NCBI RefSeq assembly: GCF_036416795.1
Contig: NZ_CP143867.1
Coordinates: 2,341,001-2,405,000 of the forward strand
Direction: 5' to 3'
DNA: 64,000 bases
From: Bacteroides sp. MSB163
GTDB taxonomy: Bacteria; Bacteroidota; Bacteroidia; Bacteroidales; Bacteroidaceae
A model generated the notes under the pieces. It saw nothing but the letters and a program-made list of their open reading frames with translations, searched no databases and was not told the origin of the DNA. Within the stretch, counting starts at the first letter, position 1; the number at the start of each line of letters is the position of its first letter. A program made the translations under genes and the position numbers. This document shows, piece after piece, positions 34,974 to 42,545 of the stretch.

Positions 34974-37900
34974 ATGAGTTTATACGAAGGAGCGGTTAAA
35001 AAACCGATTATGACCTCGCTCTGCTTTTTGGCAGTAGCGATATTTGGTCTGTTCTCTTTGTCAAAATTACCGGTGGACCTTTACCCGGATATCGAGACCA
35101 ACACCATTATGGTGATGACTTCCTATGCGGGAGCCAGTGCGTCGGATATTGAGAACAATGTGACCCGTCCGTTAGAAAATACGCTGAATTCTGTCAGCAA
35201 CCTGAAACATATTACTTCCAGATCTTCAGAGAATATTTCTGTGATAACATTGGAGTTCGAATATGGATATGATATTGACGTGCTGACGAATGATGTGCGT
35301 GATAAACTGGATATGGTAAGCTCTCAACTTCCCGATGAAGTGGAGACACCTATTATCTTTAAGTTCAGTACGGACATGATTCCTATCCTGCTGCTTTCCG
35401 TTCAGGCGGAAGAGAGTCAGCCGGCACTTTATAAAATATTGGACGACAACATCGTAAATCCGCTGGCTCGTGTGCCGGGTGTGGGTACGGTGTCTATTTC
35501 CGGTGCACCCAAGCGTGAGGTAAATGTTTATTGTGACCCTAACAAGCTGGATGCTTATAATCTTTCAGTGGAGACCATCAGTTCCATCATCAGTGCTGAA
35601 AACCGCAATACACCGGGTGGTACCTTCGATGTGGGAAACAATACCTATTCACTCCGTGTAGAGGGAGAGTTCAAGGACCCCAAGGAGATGGAGAATATCG
35701 TAGTAGGTACGTACAATGGAGCTTCCGTTTATTTGCGCGATGTGGCAACAGTGGTAGACTCTGTGGAAGAACGTGCGCAGAAGACGTATAGTAATGGTGT
35801 ACAAGGTGCTATGATTGTGGTACAGAAGCAATCCGGTGCCAATTCTGTGGCTATTTCGCAAAAAGTAATTGATATGCTGCCACAGTTGCAGAAATCGTTA
35901 CCGAGTGACGTGAAACTGGGCATCATTGTCAATACTTCCGATAACATTCTGAATACCATCGACAGTTTGGAAGAGACTATCATGTACGCTATGTTGTTCG
36001 TAATCCTGGTAGTGTTTGTATTCTTGGGGCGTTGGCGTGCTACGGTTATTATCTGTATCACTATTCCGATGTCATTGGTAGCCTCATTTATCTATTTGGG
36101 TATTATAGACGGCGGTTCGTTGAATATTATTTCGCTCTCTTGTCTTTCCATTGCTATCGGTAATGTGGTGGACGATGCTATTGTAGTGCTTGAGAATGTG
36201 ACGACCCATATTGAACGAGGGTCCGAGCCGAAGCAGGCAGCGGTTCATGCCACGAATGAGGTGGCCATCTCCGTTATTGCCTCGACGCTGACCATGATTG
36301 CGGTATTCTTCCCGCTGACTATGGTGAGCGGTATGTCCGGTGTATTGTTCCGCCAGTTGGGTTGGATGATGTGTGTGATCATGACTGTTTCTACTATTTC
36401 GGCTTTGTCATTTACACCGATGATGTGTGCGCAGCTCCTGCGTTTGCAGAAGAAGCAGAGCAAGATGTTCATCGCTTTCTATAAGCCGATTCAGCGCGGG
36501 CTCGATGCTCTTGATGTGTGGTATCAGAATCGTCTGAACTGGGCAGTGCGTCATCGTATAACTATCATGGTTGGTTGTGCCATTTTCTTTGGGGCAAGTT
36601 TGTTCTGTACCAAGTATATTGGTACGGAGTTCTTCCCGGCGGCTGATAATAGCCGTATCGGTGTGAACTTGCAACTTCCCATCGGTGCCCGTGTAGAGCG
36701 TGCACAAGCGCTGGCTTCGGAACTGACGGAAAAGTGGATGAAACGTTACGAAGGTGTGATGAGGGTTTGTAATTATACTGTGGGACAGGCTGATTCGGAT
36801 AATACTTTTGCTTCCATGCAGGACAATGGTAGTCATATAATCAGCTTTAACATCAGTTTGGTGAGTCCGGGCGACCGTAAAATCAAGTTGGAAACAGTCT
36901 GTGATGAGATGCGTGAAGACTTGAAGGGCTATCCCGAGTTGGATAAGGCACGAGTAATTTTGGGTGGTAGTACCGGTGGTATGAGTGCCCAGGCCAGTGC
37001 CGACTTTGAAGTATATGGTTATGATTTTACCGCTACGGATAAAGTCTCGGCCGAACTGAAAGAGAAACTGCTGAATGTAAAAGGTGTGAGTGAAGTAAAC
37101 ATCAGCCGTCAGGATTATCAACCTGAATATCAGGTAGACTTCGACCGTGAGAAACTGGCATTGCATGGACTGAATCTGTCGACCGCTTCCGGTTATCTTC
37201 GTAACCGCGTGAACGGAGCCTTAGCTTCTTATTATCGTGAGGACGGTGATGAGTACGATATCCGTGTGCGTTATGCTCCTGAGTTCCGTACAAAGATTGA
37301 AGATTTGGAGAACATTCTTATTTATACACCTTCAGGTGAAGGTATCCGTGTGAAGGACCTCGGTAAAGTGGTTGAACGTTCGGCTCCTCCTACCATCGAG
37401 CGCAAGGACCGTGAACGTATTGTGACTGTATCCGCTGTTATTTCCGGAGTTCCATTAGGTGACGTAGTGGCCGATGGTAATGCCATTATCGATAAGATGG
37501 ACTTGCCGAGCGGTATTTCTATCCAGATTTCAGGTTCGTACGAGGACCAGCAGGATTCATTCTCCGATTTGGGTACGCTGGCTGTACTGATCATCATTCT
37601 GGTATTTATTGTAATGGCCGCCCAGTTTGAGTCTTTGAGTTATCCGTTCATTATCATGTTCTCCATTCCGTTTGCATTCAGCGGTGTGTTGATGGCACTC
37701 TTCTTTACGGGCACAAACCTGAACGTAATGAGTTTGCTGGGTGGAATCATGTTGATTGGTATTGTGGTGAAGAATGGTATCGTGTTGATCGACTACATTA
37801 CGCTTTGCCGTGAGCGAGGCATGTCGGTGATTCATTCTGTGGTTACGGCAGGCCGTAGCCGTCTGCGTCCGGTATTGATGACCACACTGACTACTATCCT

Positions 37901-38144
37901 TGGTATGGTGCCGATGGCTGTAGGGCAGGGTGAAGGTGCCGAGATGTGGCGTCCGCTGGGTGTGGCTGTAATTGGTGGCTTGACGGTATCTACCATCTTG
38001 ACGCTGATTCTGGTTCCCGTTCTCTACTGTTCGTTTGCTGGTATCGGTATCAGCCGCAAACGTGGCAAGATCAAGAAAGACCGTGAACTGAACGATTACT
38101 ATCAGACTCATAAGGAGAAAATGACGAAACCCAGAAAACAGTGA
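34974..38144 (+). CDS. RND efflux transporter, inner-membrane pump (first system)
   Basis: This 1056-residue proton-driven transporter is of the AcrB/MMPL superfamily. It shows 12 hydrophobic segments and two large periplasmic loops. Proton-relay residues are present: the Asp pair in NVVDDAIVVLEN (about residues 398-409) and the Lys in GIVVKNGIVLIDY in the second half. The start MSLYEGAVKKPIMTSL gives a cytoplasmic amphipathic first helix. It forms an operon with tetR, duct, adaptor and the small protein at 38244. The substrate cannot be told from sequence. Confidence 0.95.
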   Translation: MSLYEGAVKKPIMTSLCFLAVAIFGLFSLSKLPVDLYPDIETNTIMVMTSYAGASASDIENNVTRPLENTLNSVSNLKHITSRSSENISVITLEFEYGYDIDVLTNDVRDKLDMVSSQLPDEVETPIIFKFSTDMIPILLLSVQAEESQPALYKILDDNIVNPLARVPGVGTVSISGAPKREVNVYCDPNKLDAYNLSVETISSIISAENRNTPGGTFDVGNNTYSLRVEGEFKDPKEMENIVVGTYNGASVYLRDVATVVDSVEERAQKTYSNGVQGAMIVVQKQSGANSVAISQKVIDMLPQLQKSLPSDVKLGIIVNTSDNILNTIDSLEETIMYAMLFVILVVFVFLGRWRATVIICITIPMSLVASFIYLGIIDGGSLNIISLSCLSIAIGNVVDDAIVVLENVTTHIERGSEPKQAAVHATNEVAISVIASTLTMIAVFFPLTMVSGMSGVLFRQLGWMMCVIMTVSTISALSFTPMMCAQLLRLQKKQSKMFIAFYKPIQRGLDALDVWYQNRLNWAVRHRITIMVGCAIFFGASLFCTKYIGTEFFPAADNSRIGVNLQLPIGARVERAQALASELTEKWMKRYEGVMRVCNYTVGQADSDNTFASMQDNGSHIISFNISLVSPGDRKIKLETVCDEMREDLKGYPELDKARVILGGSTGGMSAQASADFEVYGYDFTATDKVSAELKEKLLNVKGVSEVNISRQDYQPEYQVDFDREKLALHGLNLSTASGYLRNRVNGALASYYREDGDEYDIRVRYAPEFRTKIEDLENILIYTPSGEGIRVKDLGKVVERSAPPTIERKDRERIVTVSAVISGVPLGDVVADGNAIIDKMDLPSGISIQISGSYEDQQDSFSDLGTLAVLIIILVFIVMAAQFESLSYPFIIMFSIPFAFSGVLMALFFTGTNLNVMSLLGGIMLIGIVVKNGIVLIDYITLCRERGMSVIHSVVTAGRSRLRPVLMTTLTTILGMVPMAVGQGEGAEMWRPLGVAVIGGLTVSTILTLILVPVLYCSFAGIGISRKRGKIKKDRELNDYYQTHKEKMTKPRKQ

Positions 38145-38145
38145 G

Positions 38146-38243
38146 AATAATTACGAATTACAAATTACGATGAACTGTATAATTCGTAATTCATAATTCG
38201 TAATTCATATATTATATATCATAATTTGTAATTCATAATTAAT
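38146..38243. repeat. A/T-rich intergenic palindromic repeat
   Basis: Units of AATTACGAATTAC and GTAATTCGTAATTC alternate in opposite orientation between the pump gene and the gene at 38244. The rRNA spacer (62526-62597) has a similar AATTACAAATT...AATTCGTAATT pair. Confidence 0.6.
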
Positions 38244-38537
38244 ATGAAATCAGTATTTATAACATTCGACCAGGCATTCTTTGAGCGTATCATGGCGTTG
38301 CTTGATCGCCAGGGTTGCCGTGGATTCAGCTATTGGCAACAGGTGCAGGGACGTGGCAGCAAGACGGGTGATCCTCACTATGGTAGCCACGCATGGCCCA
38401 GCATGTGCTCTGCTATTATTACTATTATAGATGAAGCTAAAGTTGACCCATTGCTCGATGCACTCCATCGGATGGACGAAGAGACGCAGCAACTCGGTCT
38501 CCGGGCATTCGTCTGGAATATTGAGAAAACTATATAG
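38244..38537 (+). CDS. Small PII-like protein associated with the RND pump
   Basis: This soluble protein of 97 residues starts MKSVFITFDQAFFERIMALL and contains HAWPSMCSAIITIIDEAKVD. Its ferredoxin-like strand/helix pattern resembles PII/DUF3240-type proteins. From memory it matches the transporter-associated family named after P. gingivalis PG0541, encoded directly after the RND pump genes PG0538-PG0540. The position at the end of this efflux operon, before a strong terminator, agrees. A regulatory role on the pump is inference. Confidence 0.8.
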   Translation: MKSVFITFDQAFFERIMALLDRQGCRGFSYWQQVQGRGSKTGDPHYGSHAWPSMCSAIITIIDEAKVDPLLDALHRMDEETQQLGLRAFVWNIEKTI

Positions 38538-38589
38538 TTTACGCAAGACGCTCGCATAGGGTATTGGAGGCGTTCACTAATAACTTGAT

Positions 38590-38634
38590 AGAGGGAAATC
38601 TTACAAAACGTGAAGATTTCCCTCTCTTTTTATG
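38590..38634 (+). terminator. Terminator of the first efflux operon
   Basis: AGAGGGAAATCTT (38590-38602) pairs perfectly with AAGATTTCCCTCT (38613-38625), followed by CTTTTTATG. It is one of the strongest hairpins in the window. Confidence 0.88.
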
Positions 38635-38643
38635 TCTTTTCTC

Positions 38644-38651
38644 TATCTTTG
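38644..38651 (+). promoter_or_regulatory. Promoter -7 element of the SGNH-MBOAT cassette
   Basis: TATCTTTG is a perfect -7 element ending 10 nt before ATG 38662. The leader would be very short. Confidence 0.5.
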
Positions 38652-38661
38652 CAAATCCTTT

Positions 38662-40044
38662 ATGGACAACATGGAAAAGAATTATCTGAAATATACTTGC
38701 ATTTGGGCATTGATTATATTGGCAGGCTTGTTACTGATGTACTTCCTGCCCGGTTTTACGGTAGGTGAACACGTGATGAGGCGTGTCGACTTGCTGAGTG
38801 ACGTGCGTACTCAGAAAGATATTGCGGAAGAACCGGACAGTTTGCTTCCGTCTCCACCGAAGGTGAAACCGGCTTTTGTGGATACCTGCCGTGCGGGTAT
38901 GACGTGCATTGAAGACTACAGCGACTCCACTCTGCGCGGCATGACACCTTTTTACCGGGCTTTGGATGAATTGGCGCAACGTCCCCGCCGGGTACGTATT
39001 GCCGTTTTCGGAGATTCCTTCATTGAAGCGGATATACTTACTGCGGATTTGCGCAATATGTTGCAGGATAAATATGGTGGTTGCGGAGTAGGTTTTGTTA
39101 CCATTACTTCTATGACCAGTGGATTCCGCCCTACCGTGCGCCACTCGTTTGGCGGTTGGCAAAGCCATTCTGTAATGGATTCTACTTTCTTTGATCGCAA
39201 AAAGCAAGGCATTTCCGGACATTACTTTGTTCCCCGTCCCGGTGCTTATGTGGAACTGAAGGGACAGAATAAATATGCTTCCCATCTGGATACCTGTGAA
39301 CAAGCTTCTATCTTCTTTTATAGTAAAGGAGAAGTCACTCTTTCTGTGAATGTCAACCGGAATGAAAAGCAAACCCGTACCTTCCTGGCTACAGATGATT
39401 TGCAGGAAATGCAAGTGGATGGAAACATCGGTTCTGTCCGTTGGACGGTTGATGAGGCGGATTCTACCTTATTCTATGGTTTGGCTATGGATGGTAAAAA
39501 AGGAATTATCCTGGATAATTTCTCTTTGCGCGGTAGTTCGGGCTTATCCTTGCGTTCTATTCCTGTGTGGATGATGCACGAATTTAATGAGCAGCGTCCT
39601 TACGATCTGATTATCTTGCAATATGGATTGAACGTTGCTACTGAACGTGGACGGAATTATGACAAATACATTGCAGGTATGCAGACTACTATTGATCATT
39701 TGAAGGATGCATTTCCTCAAGCAGGTATCTTGATAGTCAGTGTGGGAGACCGGGATTATAAGACGGAAGATGGCACTTTGCGCACAATGCCCGGCATTAA
39801 AAATCTGGTGCGTTACCAACAAAATCTGGCGGCAGATAACGACATTGCTTTCTGGAATATGTTCGAAGCAATGGGAGGAGAGGGAAGCATGGCGAATCTG
39901 GTACATGCCAAGCCTTCTTTGGCGAATTATGACTATACGCATATTAATTTCCGGGGAGGTAAGCACCTGGCAGGCCTACTTTATGAAGCGCTTGTGTATG
40001 GAAAGGAACAGTACGACAGGAGGAGGGCTTATGAAGCGGAATAA
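38662..40044 (+). CDS. SGNH/GDSL-like hydrolase, membrane-anchored
   Basis: This protein of 460 residues has one N-terminal membrane segment (about residues 12-32). An extracytoplasmic SGNH-type domain follows. The nucleophile block is RIAVFGDSFIEADI, and the C-terminal Asp-His pair is in DYTHINFRGGKHLA. It is like acyl-chain esterases/transferases (AlgJ/AlgX class) that partner MBOAT proteins. ATG 38662 was chosen because the earlier frame start at 38632 precedes the promoter; ATG 38671 is also possible. A second SGNH gene and an MBOAT gene follow. Confidence 0.82.
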   Translation: MDNMEKNYLKYTCIWALIILAGLLLMYFLPGFTVGEHVMRRVDLLSDVRTQKDIAEEPDSLLPSPPKVKPAFVDTCRAGMTCIEDYSDSTLRGMTPFYRALDELAQRPRRVRIAVFGDSFIEADILTADLRNMLQDKYGGCGVGFVTITSMTSGFRPTVRHSFGGWQSHSVMDSTFFDRKKQGISGHYFVPRPGAYVELKGQNKYASHLDTCEQASIFFYSKGEVTLSVNVNRNEKQTRTFLATDDLQEMQVDGNIGSVRWTVDEADSTLFYGLAMDGKKGIILDNFSLRGSSGLSLRSIPVWMMHEFNEQRPYDLIILQYGLNVATERGRNYDKYIAGMQTTIDHLKDAFPQAGILIVSVGDRDYKTEDGTLRTMPGIKNLVRYQQNLAADNDIAFWNMFEAMGGEGSMANLVHAKPSLANYDYTHINFRGGKHLAGLLYEALVYGKEQYDRRRAYEAE

Positions 40045-40083
40045 TAGAATAAAAATCGTATTGGAGGTTTCAAAAGCATATTT

Positions 40084-40158
40084 TTCATCCGCAGATAACA
40101 CGGATAACGCAGATTTTAAATATAAGAATCCGTGTCATCCGTGTTATCTGCGGATGAA
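40084..40158. repeat. Perfect 22-bp inverted repeat over a start codon
   Basis: TTCATCCGCAGATAACACGG (40084 onward, 22-bp arm to 40105) is perfectly complementary to 40137-40158. The right arm contains the ATG at 40154 of the next gene. The sequence looks like a dispersed repeat element. Confidence 0.85.
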
Positions 40159-41044
40159 GAATCTCTTTATCACAACTTTGTTTCTTCTGTGCTTCTTTCC
40201 GCTTCATGCCCAGGACCCTATTCCATCCTGTCCTCTAATCAGCAAAGCTACAGCAAATTGTGACACACTTCGTTCCTATTCCCAGCGTACGGATACTGTT
40301 GCTGTTCCTCAAATAGCTTTTCCTTCCGGTTTTCAGCAACTTGGTGAAAATGAGTTGACGGATAGCCTTGATATTCTCAATCCTTTTTGGGAAAAGTTGC
40401 GTCTGTTACATGCCGGCTTTTCTACAGATACCATCCGTATCGTACATATCGGTGACAGCCATATCCGTGGACGTATCTTGCCCCGTACCACCGGAACGCT
40501 GCTGACAGAAACTTTTGGTGCTATCTCTTATACCGATATGGGTATCAATGGCGCTTTTTGTACCACCTTTACCCGTCCTGACCGTATTTCTGATATTGCT
40601 GCCCTGCATCCCGACCTGGTTATACTTTCTTTCGGAACGAACGAAAGCCATAACCGACGTTATAACACCCTGTTGCACTACCGACAAATGGATGAACTGG
40701 TGCGTATGCTTCGCGACAGTCTGCCCAATGTACCCTTACTGATGACAACTCCTCCCGGCTCCTACGACAGTTTCCGGAAAAGTCGCCGCCGCCGCACCTA
40801 TTCCATTAATCCCCGTACTGCTGTTGCCGTAGAAACCATGCGTCGCTTTGCTGATGACAACGGTCTTGCCGTGTGGGATATGTACGAAGCGGTGGGAGGG
40901 AGACAGCGTGCTTGTCTGAACTGGCAGGAAGCAAAATTGATGCGTCCGGACCATGTACATTATCTTCCCGAAGGATATGTGCTGCAAGGTGAATTGTTTT
41001 ATCAAGCTCTTTTAAAAGCCTATAATGATTATGTGGGATATTGA
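40154..41044 (+). CDS. Secreted SGNH/GDSL-like hydrolase
   Basis: The protein has 296 residues with a signal peptide (MKNLFITTLFLLCFFPLHAQ). SGNH blocks are clear: block I HIGDSHIRGR, block III VILSFGTNESHN, and the C-terminal Asp-His pair in RPDHVHYLPEGY. The reading frame is open further up, and ATG 40030 would add 41 residues translated from a repeat; ATG 40154 directly before the signal peptide is preferred. The 3' end overlaps the MBOAT gene by 20 nt, so the two are coupled. Confidence 0.82.
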   Translation: MKNLFITTLFLLCFFPLHAQDPIPSCPLISKATANCDTLRSYSQRTDTVAVPQIAFPSGFQQLGENELTDSLDILNPFWEKLRLLHAGFSTDTIRIVHIGDSHIRGRILPRTTGTLLTETFGAISYTDMGINGAFCTTFTRPDRISDIAALHPDLVILSFGTNESHNRRYNTLLHYRQMDELVRMLRDSLPNVPLLMTTPPGSYDSFRKSRRRRTYSINPRTAVAVETMRRFADDNGLAVWDMYEAVGGRQRACLNWQEAKLMRPDHVHYLPEGYVLQGELFYQALLKAYNDYVGY

Positions 41045-42512
41045 CTTTAACCGTCTGCAAGATGTATTCGTTTATGACCCGCAAGCGCCGATGATATTCA
41101 GTAGCGGCATTTTCTTGTGGTTGTTTGCAGCATTTATACTGGTTTATCTGCTGTTGCAACGCCGTCTGACTGCACGCTTGTTGTTTGTTACCGCATTCTC
41201 CTATTATTTTTATTATAAAAGTAGCGGAACTTACTTTTTCCTGCTGGCACTTGTCACGGTAAGCGATTTCTTTATCGCTCGTTTTATGGCAGGTACTTCC
41301 GTAGGCTGGAAACGTAAGGCAAGTGTTGTGCTTAGCCTTGCTATTAATCTTGGTTTGCTTGCATACTTCAAATATACTAATTTTCTGGGAGATGTCTTCG
41401 CTTCGCTGGTAGGCGGCACGTTCCATCATTACGATATATTCCTCCCTGTGGGCATTTCTTTCTTTACTTTCCAGTCACTTAGCTATACCATCGATGTTTA
41501 TCGCAAAGATATAACCCCTCTTACTAATTTGCTGGATTATGCTTTTTACGTATCCTTCTTCCCACAATTGGTGGCAGGTCCTATTGTACGTGCCCGTGAC
41601 TTTATTCCACAGATACGCCGTCCTTTGTTCGTATCCCATGAGATGTTCGGAAGGGGGATATTCCTGATTGCAAGCGGTCTGTTCAAGAAAGCGATTATTT
41701 CGGATTATATCAGTGTGAACTTTGTAGAGCGTATTTTTGATAATCCTACGCTCTATTCCGGGGTAGAAAACCTGATGGGTGTTTATGGATATGCCTTGCA
41801 AATCTATTGCGACTTTTCCGGATACAGTGATATGGCTATCGGAATAGCCTTGTTGTTAGGTTTTCATTTTAATAAGAACTTTGACTCTCCTTATAAGTCC
41901 GCTTCCATTACAGAGTTTTGGCGGCGATGGCACATTTCGCTTTCCAGTTGGCTGAAAGATTATCTCTATATATCTTTGGGTGGAAACCGGAAAGGAAAGA
42001 TTCGCCAGTATGCCAATCTTGTTATTACTATGTTTTTGGGTGGTTTGTGGCATGGGGCTTCCTGGAACTTTGTCATTTGGGGATTGTTCCATGGTATTGC
42101 TTTGGCGGCACATAAATTCTGGATGACATTGACCGGAAGAAAGAAAGGAGAAGAAAGCCACGGCATCCGCCGTTTCTTCGGTATACTGATCACATTCCAC
42201 TTTGTTTGTTTCTGCTGGATATTCTTCCGTAATGTGGACTTTTCCACTTCTTTGGATATGATCAAACAGATCTGTAACACTTTCCGTCCGCAACTTTTCC
42301 CGCAACTGATTGCAGGCTATTGGGAAGTGTTTGCACTGATGGCATTGGGTTTCTTTCTGCATTTCTGCCCTGATCGTTGGGAGAACGCTTGCTGTAAAAC
42401 AGTAACCCGCCTTCCCCTTATAGGAAAGGCGGCTCTGATGCTTGCTTTAATTTACTTGGTAATCCAGATGAAGAGTACGGAGATTCAGCCTTTCATTTAC
42501 TTCCAGTTCTAA
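41025..42512 (+). CDS. MBOAT family O-acyltransferase
   Basis: This is a multi-pass membrane acyltransferase of the AlgI/DltB/PatA type, 495 residues with about 11 hydrophobic segments. The family motif is intact: GGLWHGASWNFVIWGLFHG, with the predicted catalytic His at about residue 343. The KNFDSPYKSASITEFWRRWHISLSSWLKDYLYISLGGNR region is also present. AlgI-type proteins pass acyl groups across the membrane to SGNH partners that modify exported polysaccharides; two such partners lie immediately upstream. The acceptor glycan is unknown. ATG 41031 is an alternative start. Confidence 0.92.
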   Translation: MIMWDIDFNRLQDVFVYDPQAPMIFSSGIFLWLFAAFILVYLLLQRRLTARLLFVTAFSYYFYYKSSGTYFFLLALVTVSDFFIARFMAGTSVGWKRKASVVLSLAINLGLLAYFKYTNFLGDVFASLVGGTFHHYDIFLPVGISFFTFQSLSYTIDVYRKDITPLTNLLDYAFYVSFFPQLVAGPIVRARDFIPQIRRPLFVSHEMFGRGIFLIASGLFKKAIISDYISVNFVERIFDNPTLYSGVENLMGVYGYALQIYCDFSGYSDMAIGIALLLGFHFNKNFDSPYKSASITEFWRRWHISLSSWLKDYLYISLGGNRKGKIRQYANLVITMFLGGLWHGASWNFVIWGLFHGIALAAHKFWMTLTGRKKGEESHGIRRFFGILITFHFVCFCWIFFRNVDFSTSLDMIKQICNTFRPQLFPQLIAGYWEVFALMALGFFLHFCPDRWENACCKTVTRLPLIGKAALMLALIYLVIQMKSTEIQPFIYFQF

Positions 42513-42519
42513 AATTTCT

Positions 42520-42545
42520 CCTCTCCCTTCATTGGGAGAGGTTTC
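42520..42545. terminator. Bidirectional terminator between convergent genes
   Basis: CCTCTCCC (42520-42527) pairs with GGGAGAGG (42534-42541), flanked by AAATTT on the left and GTTTCT on the right. It can serve both the MBOAT gene and the hexosaminidase gene. Confidence 0.65.
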
